Numbered from the stretch's first letter, positions 17,901-25,422 are shown. The stretch: DNA of 26,195 bases from Methanobacteriota archaeon (GCA_005879065.1 VBLU01000066.1:1-26195); one strand, 5' to 3'. Translations and numbers: made by a program. Notes: generated from the sequence alone by a model not told the origin.

Positions 17901-20900
17901 ACAATCGCGCTCAGGTCGAATCTCACCGCGGCGAACCTGACCGTGGCGGGGTCGAGCACGCTCACCAAGACGGGCTACGGAATCACGTTCAACCGCCTCT
18001 CCGTGGTCGGGACGATCGCGGACAGTTCCGTGAGCGTCTCAACCTTGACCGTCACGAACAGCGATGGGAGCGCGCTCATCACGATCACCGCGTTCGGCGA
18101 CTGGACGACGGGAGCGTCGTACGCATGGACGCATTCCTCCACTGAAACGACGCAGACCATCACCTGGACCATCGGCGGCAACACCGTCCGACTCCCATTC
18201 ACGGTGACGAAAGACGGATCGCCCTTCGTGGCTGGCACGGTCGACGACGCCGGCCAGGTCGTCTTCACGATGCTCGGCTCGGACCCCAACATGCGGGTGA
18301 CCGTGCAGGTCCCGGTCGTCATCCCACCGCCCGGTCCGGGCTGGTGGCAGACACCATACATGTTCCTGATCCTTCCCGGAATCTTCTTGGGTGTAGCTAT
18401 GTTCGCGCAACGACAGCGCTGGAGGCCCGCAAAGGCCTTCCTTGTGGACGAACGCGGAAAAATGCTCAGGGAATTCACCCTGGACCCGTCGTGCCAGGTC
18501 ACGTATGACCAAGCGGTACAGGCGGGCGTCCTCGATGCGGTCGAGAAACCGATCAGGGTCACCAAGTACCACGGCCAGACGGTCCGTGGTGACGCACTTG
18601 GGGTCGTCCTCCTCGCCTATGGCCCGGTCACCCTCGAGCACGTGGAGTTTGCCCGCGAAATGCTGGTCCAGATCCAGGACAAGTTCGAAGACGCGGTCAA
18701 GCAGCGTCTCGAAGAAGCCCGTCTCCAGGAAACGGACCTGCAGGCCCAAACGAAAGGACTCGAGGAGCGGCGGGTCGGGATCGAGACGCGAACCAGCGAA
18801 CTGGACGCGATGCACCATCAGATCGAGGAGGAGCGGAGCCGGCTTGCGTCCGACCGGGCGGCGATCGATGCGAAGGAAGAAGACCTGAAGAGCCGCGAGC
18901 TCCAGGTCGCGGAGGACCGGAACGCCATCGATGACCTCGCAAGACGGACCGAGGCCCTCCGTACGGATCTCGACACGCGGATCGGGCAGGTCCAAGCCGG
19001 CGAGAGCGAGTTGGTCGAGAAAACGAACGGGATCAACGAACGCGAGACGGCGGTCAGAACGATCGAGTCGCAACTGAACGAGCGCGAGCAGGGCATCGGA
19101 AAGGAAGAGGAAAGGCTCGCCTCCGAACGGCAACGTCTCATGGCCGAAGCCGACGGAATTCGGGTTCAGGCCCAAGCGTTGGAAACTCGAGAGGCCGCTG
19201 TACGCAAGGACCTCGAGGATCTCGCGCAGAGTCGGGCACAGTTCGACATCGATCAGAAGGAGCTGTTGGAATTCAAAGGCTCTGTCGACACACGGGTCGC
19301 ACATGCCGAGGCAGCGGAGGCAGCTGCCGCGGCGAAGACGGAGGAGCTCACCGCCCGAGAGGCGCGCCTGGCGCCCTCCGAGGCCGAGCTCGCGACCCGC
19401 GAAAGCCAAATCCATGAGGCCGAGGAAGTGGCTCGGCAAGAGAGGACACGCGCCGAGGCCGCACTCCAGGAGGTCTCGGACCGGACCCGGGACCTCGAGG
19501 CCCGGGAGACCGCGTTGACGGAAGATCGGGTCGTCCTCGAAGAGGCCCGCGGGGCATTCGAATCCGAGAGGCGGGAGTTCCAAGACCGGACGGCCCAATA
19601 CGAAGACGAACTCCGCCGCCGCCGGGCGGACCTCGACGGACAGGCGAAGGAAATCGGTGAGCATCAACTTCGAATCGCGCAGGACAAGGAATTGTACGAG
19701 GCCACACGGAACGAAAAGAACCAAGCAATCCTGTCCCGCGAAATCGAGGTCGAGGCGAGAGAACAGTCCGTGGCGGAGAAAGAAGAAGCGATCCGGGCGC
19801 AGGCGGAGGACAATGCCCGACGGCTGACCGACTTGGCCTCGCGCGAGGAATCGTTGGAGATCGAGACCGAAAAGATGGACAAAGTCCGAAGGGAACTCGA
19901 GGCGAAGGGCCAAGAATTGGCGACCCTCTCTCAGGATCTCGATGGGAAGGCGACTCGGTTCCGGGAGACGGAGGCCACGCGCGCGGCGGAACTCCGGACC
20001 TGGCAGGCGACCCTCGAATCCCAGCAGGCGTTACTCAAGGAGCAACGGGAAACGTTCGAACAGGAGAGCGTCTCCCAGCGCGAAGCGTGGGCGGCCCGCG
20101 TGATGCGCCTCGAGCGCCGCGAGATCGATGTGAAAGACCAGGAGGAAAAGGTTCACCAGGATGTCGAGTGGGTCGCGCAGAACGAAGAAGAAGTCACGCG
20201 CCGCGAGAAAGCTGCCCAGGAAGCGTCCCGGTCCGCCTCGTTGTTGAAGGAGGAAGCGGAACGCTTGAAGAGCGAAGTCGAGCAGCGAGCCCTCGAAATC
20301 GATTCGAGGGAACGGGGCCTCAGGGAAGAAATCGCACGCCATGCGACGGAACTTTCGAAGCGGACGGATGCCTTGAACGCTCTCGAGACGGAGATCGGAG
20401 CGCGACGCACCGAGCTGGAGAAGGATCGGGTGGCTCAAACCCAGCGAATCCATCAGATGGACGCCGATCTTCAGAGGAATGCCCAGGACCTGGAGGCCAA
20501 GGCACGGGACCTCTCGGAGCGGGAGAGCCGGATCGTTGAGATGGAGGAAACCCTCCGATCCAACGAAAGCCGGCTCGAGCAAGAGCGCGCATCGGTCCAA
20601 GAGACCGGAAAGCAGCTCGAGGCCCATCAACTCGAACTCGCGCAACTGAAGGACCGGTACGAGTCAGAGTCCGCGCGCGTCCGAACCGAGGCCGAAGCGC
20701 TCGGCCAGTCCCTGGCAATCAAGGAGTCGGAGATCCGGACGGAACGAGACCGCATCGAGCGCGACGCGGCGGCGCTCCAAGACACGTTGGGTGCGAAGGC
20801 GAAGGAACTGTCGCTCCGGGAAAAGGCCGTCTCCGCTCAGGAGGCGGAGATCCGCGCAGAAGCGGAGGACCTCGAGGCCCGCACCCGGGAATTGGAATCC

Positions 20901-22574
20901 AAAGAACACCAGGCCGAGGCCCGCCTCACCGAATTATCCGCCCAGGCAATGGCCCTTGTTCGCCGCGAGCAAGATCTGAACGCTCGGGATACCCAGTTCG
21001 ATCACGCCGCGAAAAAATTCCATTCCGAGGAGACGGAGAAACGCAAGCAGTGGGAGGCCCAACAGACGACCCTCCGATCGCAGCAGGCCCAACTGAACGT
21101 GACGACGGAGTCGCAGGCGGCGGAGCTGGCGAAACGCGCCGAGGAGATCGAGGGTCGTGAACGCACCCTTCGGGCGGCAGCCACCCAACTCGAACTCGAA
21201 CGTTCAAAGCTGGAGGCCCAAGCGAAAGCCCATGCCGCCAAGGGCGCCGAGGCAGAAGCCTCCTGGCGCCGGTCCGAGGGCCGCCTCGCCGAACTCAAGG
21301 CGAAGGAAGACGAACTCCTTCGGGCCCGGCAGTCGTTCGAATCGGAGCGTTCCGTCTGGTCCGCCAGGCGGGCGGAAGAACTGAAGCAGCTCGAAGCAAC
21401 GCGCGACGCGGCGGCAGTCCAAGCCCAACAAGTGGAACGGCTCGGGGCAGAGTCCCAGCGTCGCACGTTGGTCGCGGAGGAAGCGGAGAAGGCCGCGAAA
21501 CGCCAGACCGCCGATCTCGTAGGCCAGCAAGCAGCGTTGGAGAAACGCCGATCGGAGGCGGACAAAGCGGAACGTGCCGCGCAGGCCCAATTGGCCCAGC
21601 TCCAGGAGAAGTCCCGCGATCTCGCCGCGAAGGAGACCGAAATCAAGGCGGCCATCCGGGATCTGGAGGCACGTCAGGTCCGGACGAACGCTGCGGAAAA
21701 AGAGGCCGCGACGGCTTCGGTGGAACTGCGGACCCGTAAGGCGACGATCGATCAGGAGTCCTCGCGGATCGCGAGCCTTTCAGACCAATTGGCGATGCGT
21801 CAGAAGGACCTTGAATCCCGAACCTCGGTGTTCGAGGCGAAACTCGCCGACGTCACAACCCGGGAGCAAACGTTGGCGACCGAACTGCAACGGGCCGACA
21901 ACCTCATGGAGGATCTCGGGAAGAAAGACCGGGACATCCGCGCGCGCAGCGATGCGACGACCGCGCTCGAGTCCGAGCTGACGGAGCGGGAAGCTTCCGT
22001 GACCTCCCGGGACGCCCAACTGTCCGAAGGGTTGCGGGCGCTTGAGAAGGCGCGTCAGGAGATCGAGAACCAGCGCGGCCGAATCGAGGAAGACCTCAAG
22101 GGTGCAAGCACCGCCCGGGGCGAGGCGGAAAAGCTGCGCGTCCAGGCCGATGCGATGCAGGCCGAAGTCTCGAAAAATCTGCGCTTCCTGCAAAAGAAAG
22201 CGCTCGACGTCCTCGATCGGGAGGAGAAGCTCCGAGAACGGGAAATCGGAATTGAACAAAAGGAGAGGTCGCTCGACACCCGAGCCGAAATCCTCGAGGG
22301 GAAGCAGCGGGCCGTGGAGGCGGATCAAAGTGAGTCCGACTCGAAGACCGCGAAGCTCCAAGCCGAAGTTGACCGGCTGAAGGCGAGGCTCGCCGAGTTC
22401 GACAAAGGCGCCGGTCCCTCGACCGCTGCCATGGAAGAATGGAAGAAAGACGTCGAGAACCGGGTGAAGATCATCCAAAAGAAGGCGATGGAGCTCCTCG
22501 ACCGGGAGCAGAAGCTTCGTCAGAAGGAAGAGGAACTCCGCGCGATGGCGCAGCAGCTCGGAGTCACGTTGTGA
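14781..22574 (+). CDS. Giant trans-envelope protein, C-terminal part: ectodomain, membrane helix, giant coiled coil
   Basis: Continuation of the gene from 10126; 2,597 residues here, about 4,150 in total. The ectodomain goes on to about 18320 and contains a second YWIGGTGNWS module (from about 16400) and a second VTKDG ... VFTMLGSDP module before a Pro-rich hinge. One membrane helix (18342-18407, WWQTPYMFLILPGIFLGVAMF) with RQRWR after it puts the C-terminus inside. A small domain follows (18418-18690: AFLVDERGKMLREFTL ... ALGVVLLAYG) comparable to those of the 7701 and 8503 proteins. Then about 1,290 residues of uninterrupted charged coiled coil with more than fifteen R-E-x-x-hydrophobic steps. 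Near the end are motif copies FLQKKALDVLDREEKLR (22182-22232) and VKIIQKKAMELLDREQKLR (22464-22520). No enzyme domain is visible. A role as fibre-to-cytoskeleton link is inference. Confidence 0.85.
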   Translation, partial: STFTKGTSTITLIGAAQTVSTLNSSNGFYNLAVSGTITESTAIDVSNSLTVAGTLTTGGFNITGGSNLVVPNGGTLAAGASACTFTNVTMTGGASGTITLTGAWTVSGSWNTSGAGSTLTPGTSTVTMTGSAQTVNLLASQSFTTLTITGTINQSSQLTASALNLNSGSVTKGTNPLTVNGSLTLAGGSLLSTSGPVVITGNVNISAAGSYIAFGSESWTISGSWTNASTSASWAIGTATVTFNSSSDQTMTFAALPGNAPEFNNVVFNSGASTVAFTMATNALVWSGNLTIQSGSGTTTLATSNRGLTGGALIIGNAGALTANASTVGVSNLSMNGGTSGTITLTTGVWTVSGSWDSTGLGSILNSDTSTVTFTGTSQTIGLASGQMFYNLTIGGTVSTTSTVTAAGALTVNNGAVLTKTGQNLAFNALTEIGTGSIVDGTVIVVGFSVTNTDATNLTTISVFTNWTADTQYTWTDFSSVGTSTITFTIGGNTVGNRFNVTKDGALFTNGIVDGSGQVVFTMLASDPVVDVTLSAPCGPGNRYWIGGTGNWSQTTHWSSSSGGVNGCSVPNASNPVFFDANSGGGTVTVDLNAAMSSLNTTGWSGTVAIGVFDFAVGGGIIHAAGVLTIGASTANGLTATGGLTLSGSAILDGSGAASVVGIAGDTSISSAAAYFKMGSATWTFGGSWTNNSTSANWSAGTGTVVFNSTTSQTMTFAALAGSEFHSVTFRSAASSGAVTFSMATNGLRWSNVLTIQDGAGSTTTLATANLSLAGGSIAVGDSGILVANASTVSAADVTMNGSTSGTITLTGGDWTVSGNWDTSGVGATFTKGSSTVTLSGAAKTLRTRDASNGFHNLTISGTVAQNNATDVDGTLSIDGTLTTTGNDITGGASLLVAGGGTLTAGNSTITIRSIDTSAGAFTAGTSTLVVNASGGSIRITQPIFSLTVIPGVSTTFSSNVTWSGALALTGTTVTFNGNVTSTGSATLVFDLASIAIAGSWDSSSLTTFTSTGSSVTFTGTSRTIAMGASQSFATLTIAGTIALRSNLTAANLTVAGSSTLTKTGYGITFNRLSVVGTIADSSVSVSTLTVTNSDGSALITITAFGDWTTGASYAWTHSSTETTQTITWTIGGNTVRLPFTVTKDGSPFVAGTVDDAGQVVFTMLGSDPNMRVTVQVPVVIPPPGPGWWQTPYMFLILPGIFLGVAMFAQRQRWRPAKAFLVDERGKMLREFTLDPSCQVTYDQAVQAGVLDAVEKPIRVTKYHGQTVRGDALGVVLLAYGPVTLEHVEFAREMLVQIQDKFEDAVKQRLEEARLQETDLQAQTKGLEERRVGIETRTSELDAMHHQIEEERSRLASDRAAIDAKEEDLKSRELQVAEDRNAIDDLARRTEALRTDLDTRIGQVQAGESELVEKTNGINERETAVRTIESQLNEREQGIGKEEERLASERQRLMAEADGIRVQAQALETREAAVRKDLEDLAQSRAQFDIDQKELLEFKGSVDTRVAHAEAAEAAAAAKTEELTAREARLAPSEAELATRESQIHEAEEVARQERTRAEAALQEVSDRTRDLEARETALTEDRVVLEEARGAFESERREFQDRTAQYEDELRRRRADLDGQAKEIGEHQLRIAQDKELYEATRNEKNQAILSREIEVEAREQSVAEKEEAIRAQAEDNARRLTDLASREESLEIETEKMDKVRRELEAKGQELATLSQDLDGKATRFRETEATRAAELRTWQATLESQQALLKEQRETFEQESVSQREAWAARVMRLERREIDVKDQEEKVHQDVEWVAQNEEEVTRREKAAQEASRSASLLKEEAERLKSEVEQRALEIDSRERGLREEIARHATELSKRTDALNALETEIGARRTELEKDRVAQTQRIHQMDADLQRNAQDLEAKARDLSERESRIVEMEETLRSNESRLEQERASVQETGKQLEAHQLELAQLKDRYESESARVRTEAEALGQSLAIKESEIRTERDRIERDAAALQDTLGAKAKELSLREKAVSAQEAEIRAEAEDLEARTRELESKEHQAEARLTELSAQAMALVRREQDLNARDTQFDHAAKKFHSEETEKRKQWEAQQTTLRSQQAQLNVTTESQAAELAKRAEEIEGRERTLRAAATQLELERSKLEAQAKAHAAKGAEAEASWRRSEGRLAELKAKEDELLRARQSFESERSVWSARRAEELKQLEATRDAAAVQAQQVERLGAESQRRTLVAEEAEKAAKRQTADLVGQQAALEKRRSEADKAERAAQAQLAQLQEKSRDLAAKETEIKAAIRDLEARQVRTNAAEKEAATASVELRTRKATIDQESSRIASLSDQLAMRQKDLESRTSVFEAKLADVTTREQTLATELQRADNLMEDLGKKDRDIRARSDATTALESELTEREASVTSRDAQLSEGLRALEKARQEIENQRGRIEEDLKGASTARGEAEKLRVQADAMQAEVSKNLRFLQKKALDVLDREEKLREREIGIEQKERSLDTRAEILEGKQRAVEADQSESDSKTAKLQAEVDRLKARLAEFDKGAGPSTAAMEEWKKDVENRVKIIQKKAMELLDREQKLRQKEEELRAMAQQLGVTL
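15411..15800 (+). repeat. Supra-repeat copy closely matching 14401-14778
   Basis: Same order of elements as 14401-14778, but this copy runs on intact through GGTSGTITLTTGVWTVSGSW, the segment that the earlier copy lacks. It therefore serves as an internal template for what is missing at 14779. Confidence 0.65.
16389..18320 (+). repeat. Ectodomain block 2 of the giant protein
   Basis: About 640 codons, a shorter copy of block 1: YWIGGTGNWSQTTHWSSSSGG at the start, one supra-repeat with NNSTSANW near 16855, then WTIGGNTVRLPFTVTKDG and VFTMLGSDP at the end, directly before the membrane helix. The shared borders show that the ectodomain grew by duplication of a whole block. Confidence 0.7.
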
Positions 22575-22613
22575 TCTCGACCCACGGGGCGATGATGGCC
22601 GTCGGTCGCTCGA

Positions 22614-23795
22614 CTAGCGGGAAGCCGCTCGAATCGCCCGATCGAAATCCTGGATCAGGTCCTCGGAATCTTCGAGCCCTACACTCACCCGAACGAGGCC
22701 GTCCGTGATCCCGCTGACCCGCCGCTCCTCGTCGGTGAGTGGACCGTGTGTCATGGAGGCAGGATGCTGGACGAGGGTCTCGGCGCCCCCGAGGCTCACG
22801 GCGAGCGTCGCGACGTCGACGGACTCGACGAACTTCTTCCCGGCCCGGTAGCCGCCCGTGAGCTCGAAGCTGAGCATCCCCCCGAAGCCGGACATCTGTT
22901 TCCGCGCGAGGGCGTGCTGCGGGAACGATTTCAGCCCGGGATAGTGCACGACGCGGACGCCACGGCGGCCGTCGAGGAATTCCGCCAGCGACTGGGCCGT
23001 TTCCGTCTGCGCCGCCATTCGAAGGGGGAGCGTCTTCAGTCCCCGTCGAACGAGGAACGCTTCGAAGGGGCCGAGTGTCGGTCCCAGCATCTTGTAGACG
23101 AACCAGATCCGGTCGAAGAAGTCCTGCTTCGCGGTGACGACCGCACCGGCAACGACGTCGCTGTGGCCCCCGAGGTACTTGGTCGCGCTGTGCAACACGC
23201 CGTCCACGCCGTGATCAATCGGCCGCTGGTTCACCGGGGACGCGAAGGTGTTGTCGGCCAGGGTCGTCGCCCGAACGGACCTCGCGGCGGAGACCGCCTC
23301 GTGGATGTCCGTGATCATCATGGTCGGATTCGCAGGCGTTTCGATGTACACCAACCGGGTGCTCGGTCGAACCGCCGCCTTCCACGCCCCGGAACGGCGG
23401 GGATCGACGAAGGTCGTCTCGACGCCGAACCGAGGCAGGAGTCGGGTGAAGATCTCGGTCGTTGCGGTGTAGAGGCTGGCGCCCGCCACGACATGATCGC
23501 CACGTTCGACGCAGGTCAGGATCGCAGAGGCGATCGCGCCCATCCCCGACCCGGTCGCGAGGCCGCGGACGCCCCCCTCGAGATCCGCGAGGGCGTCCTC
23601 GAGGTCCCGTACAGTCGGATTGCCCCAGCGGGTGTAGTATTCGACCGGCGCCGTGGCGACCGCGAAATCCGCGCCTTGCCGAGCCGACGCAAGGCTCCAA
23701 GTCGCGCTCGCGAAGATCGGGGTGACGATCGGGCCGGGTTCCCGCCGCCTTGGACCGTGGACGGCGCGGGTCCGCGCGCCACGATGCTTGCTCAC
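22614..23795 (-). CDS. PLP-dependent cystathionine gamma-synthase/lyase family enzyme
   Basis: Cytoplasmic Cys/Met-metabolism enzyme of 393 residues, the usual family length. Visible motifs: YYTRWGNPT (53-61), the cofactor-stacking region ATGSGMGAI (80-88), ETPANPT (152-158), the PLP-binding Asp in LADNTFASP (Asp181), the PLP lysine in SATKYLGGHSD (Lys206), and the C-terminal RVSVGLED. The family includes cystathionine gamma-synthase, gamma- and beta-lyases, methionine gamma-lyase and O-acylhomoserine sulfhydrylase; sequence by eye does not separate them. The GTG at 23795 is chosen because the family starts here (KHRGARTRAVHG) and GGTGA lies 7 bases upstream; upstream ATGs in the same frame would run through the promoter of the divergent ferredoxin gene. 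It converges on the giant gene with 39 bases between stops. Confidence 0.9.
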   Translation of the reverse strand: MSKHRGARTRAVHGPRRREPGPIVTPIFASATWSLASARQGADFAVATAPVEYYTRWGNPTVRDLEDALADLEGGVRGLATGSGMGAIASAILTCVERGDHVVAGASLYTATTEIFTRLLPRFGVETTFVDPRRSGAWKAAVRPSTRLVYIETPANPTMMITDIHEAVSAARSVRATTLADNTFASPVNQRPIDHGVDGVLHSATKYLGGHSDVVAGAVVTAKQDFFDRIWFVYKMLGPTLGPFEAFLVRRGLKTLPLRMAAQTETAQSLAEFLDGRRGVRVVHYPGLKSFPQHALARKQMSGFGGMLSFELTGGYRAGKKFVESVDVATLAVSLGGAETLVQHPASMTHGPLTDEERRVSGITDGLVRVSVGLEDSEDLIQDFDRAIRAASR

Positions 23796-23886
23796 CAGCC
23801 GGTCACCGCTGCTCCACCGAAATAGGTTTCGCGTTCGAGAAAGTCGTGAATCCAGGAGTGATGGAGTTATTCTCTCCATCGAGCGC

Positions 23887-23896
23887 GAAATAAAAC
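23887..23896 (+). promoter_or_regulatory. Candidate BRE/TATA element for the ferredoxin gene
   Basis: GCGCGAAATAAAACC surrounds this site, an A-rich box with a BRE-like CGAAA start. Initiation about 25 bases later (near 23917) would place the hairpin at 23934-23957 in the leader. GGTATACAAG at 23919-23928 is a weaker alternative. Confidence 0.4.
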
Positions 23897-23933
23897 CGGA
23901 AAGGTCAAAAAGGGGAGGGGTATACAAGCCGAT

Positions 23934-23957
23934 GCCCGGCCCGGATAAGGGCCGGGC
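23934..23957 (+). other. GC-rich hairpin in the ferredoxin leader
   Basis: GCCCGGCCC (23934-23942) and GGGCCGGGC (23949-23957) are perfect inverted repeats of 9 bases around a GGATAA loop. The stem ends 10 bases before the GGAGG ribosome-binding site (23968-23972). It could stabilise the transcript or affect translation; chance in GC-rich DNA is possible but a perfect 9-pair stem here is notable. Confidence 0.5.
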
Positions 23958-23979
23958 CGAGCTCTTTGGAGGCGACCCG

Positions 23980-24405
23980 ATGTCGCGAGAAGTGGACTTC
24001 GCAGCGAAACCGATCGACCCGGACTTCATGAACAAACCGGACGAGTATCCGGAGACGGGGGTTCACTTCGACCACAAGGTCTTCGCCGAAGGCAAGGAGC
24101 GACCCGACGCGGACGGCACCCCCTATCCGACGCGGCTTGGAATCCACGGGACCCACGTGGCCGTTGACTTTGACGGATGCGTCGCGGACGGCGTCTGCAT
24201 GGACGTCTGCCCGGTCGACGTGTTCGAATGGCTCCTCGCCCCCGGCAAGAAGGGGACCGGGAACGACAAGGTCGTCGAGAAGGGCAGCTCCGAGTGGCAA
24301 CAATACCGCTGCGACAAGTCCGACATGATCCGAGAGTCGGATTGCATCGACTGCATGGCGTGCGAGACCGCCTGCCCGACGAAGGTCATCAAGATCTCGC
24401 CGTGA
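23980..24405 (+). CDS. Zinc-type dicluster ferredoxin
   Basis: Soluble electron carrier, 141 residues, probably the acceptor for 2-oxoacid:ferredoxin oxidoreductases in the cytoplasm. N-terminal extension with HFDHK (His29, His32) and GIHGT (His56), matching the zinc ligands known from Sulfolobus ferredoxin. Cluster I is C-x2-D-x2-C-x3-C-P (Cys67, Asp70, Cys73, Cys77), with Asp in place of the second Cys, as expected for a 3Fe-4S site. Cluster II is a full C-x2-C-x2-C-x3-C-P set (Cys122, 125, 128, 132). A longer loop between the clusters (about 84-120) and the segment GTGNDK resemble Thermoplasma ferredoxin, from memory of that protein. Start ATG 23980 is chosen for GGAGG 7 bases upstream; the in-frame ATG at 23932 would overlap the hairpin. 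It is divergent from the PLP enzyme. Confidence 0.93.
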   Translation: MSREVDFAAKPIDPDFMNKPDEYPETGVHFDHKVFAEGKERPDADGTPYPTRLGIHGTHVAVDFDGCVADGVCMDVCPVDVFEWLLAPGKKGTGNDKVVEKGSSEWQQYRCDKSDMIRESDCIDCMACETACPTKVIKISP

Positions 24406-24462
24406 GACCGCCGGCTCGAACGGCCGAGCTTGTTTCCGGCGCTGAGTCGATCCGTTTTCGAC

Positions 24463-25368
24463 CTACTCGGCGTCCGCGCTCGAGACCACCTTTCGGCCGA
24501 ACAGGGCGTTCCATCCGCGGCGCAGAGGAGCCGTCACGATCTCGATCTTGCCCGTCCGGATCCCCATGTAGGCGAGCAACACGACGATCCAATAACCCAC
24601 ATACGCGACGACCTCGAGGACGGTCGGCGCATCACTGTACCCGATGATCCCGCGAAGGAGGTATCCCGCCGTATTCGACGCATCGGCGGGGAAGACGAGA
24701 TGCAGATCATACACGGCGGCGGATCCGAGTTGCCATGCGAACGCTTCCTGCAGTTCGTGGATCGCGTTGGCGAAAAGACCCGCCGCGACGACGACCAAGA
24801 AAATCCCGGTGATCTGAAAGAATCGCCGCAGGTTCAGCCGCCAGGAGACGCGGACGATCCCGACGCCGATGATCCCGGCGACGAGGAGCCCGAGGCCGAC
24901 CCCGAGGACCGCTTCGAGGGGAGATGTGAGCGCGCCCGCCCCGAACATGAAGAGCGCGGTTTCCACGCCTTCCCGGAAGACGACCACAAACGAAAGCAAC
25001 GTGAGCCCGAAGACCGCGCTCTGTTTCAGGACCGCCTCGATCCGTTCCTGCACATGCGCCTTAATGCTTCGAGCGGCATTCATCATCCAAAGGACCATCG
25101 ACGACAAGACGGCGACGGCGACGAGCATCGTGATGCCCTCGAAAATCTGCTCGCCAAAGCCTTGGAATTCGATCGTCGCGGCGAACAAGCCCGCGGCGTC
25201 CCCCGCACTCGCGAGGAAGGCGACGATGGTCCCCGCGTACACGTGGCGCTTCAACGAGATTCGTCCGATCTTGACCAGATAGCCGAGGATGATGCCGATG
25301 ACAAGCGCCGCCTCAATACCTTCCCGAACGCCGATGATCAGGCTCGGAATAATCCCTACGGTGGCCAA
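24463..25368 (-). CDS. FTR1-family iron permease
   Basis: Integral membrane iron transporter, 301 residues, about seven membrane helices. The two signature R-E-G-x-E motifs of the FTR1/EfeU family are intact: VREGIEAAL (Arg15-Glu19) and FREGVETALF (Arg132-Glu136); these Glu residues bind iron in the pore. The intervening EQIFEGITML is also typical. In fungi FTR1 works with a multicopper oxidase and in bacteria EfeU with EfeO/EfeB; no such partner is in the window, as in several archaea with a lone permease. The start is a TTG at 25368: no in-frame ATG or GTG lies between the TATA box and the first helix. It converges with the ferredoxin gene (57 bases between stops), and iron supply next to an Fe-S protein is fitting though not proof of a link. 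Confidence 0.9.
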   Translation of the reverse strand: MATVGIIPSLIIGVREGIEAALVIGIILGYLVKIGRISLKRHVYAGTIVAFLASAGDAAGLFAATIEFQGFGEQIFEGITMLVAVAVLSSMVLWMMNAARSIKAHVQERIEAVLKQSAVFGLTLLSFVVVFREGVETALFMFGAGALTSPLEAVLGVGLGLLVAGIIGVGIVRVSWRLNLRRFFQITGIFLVVVAAGLFANAIHELQEAFAWQLGSAAVYDLHLVFPADASNTAGYLLRGIIGYSDAPTVLEVVAYVGYWIVVLLAYMGIRTGKIEIVTAPLRRGWNALFGRKVVSSADAE

Positions 25369-25422
25369 CGGCGCGTCGCTCCCGGCTTCGTCCGGCCGAA
25401 ATCCATTCCGTCGATAACGCTG

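Noticed and set aside
23653..23979. Upstream extension of the ferredoxin frame
   Set aside because: It overlaps the PLP enzyme gene on the other strand and crosses the promoter; the ribosome-binding site fits ATG 23980.
24414..24435. Possible terminator: GCTCG/CGAGC stem followed by TTGTTT between convergent stops
   Set aside because: The stem has only five pairs and the T run is interrupted; too weak to call.
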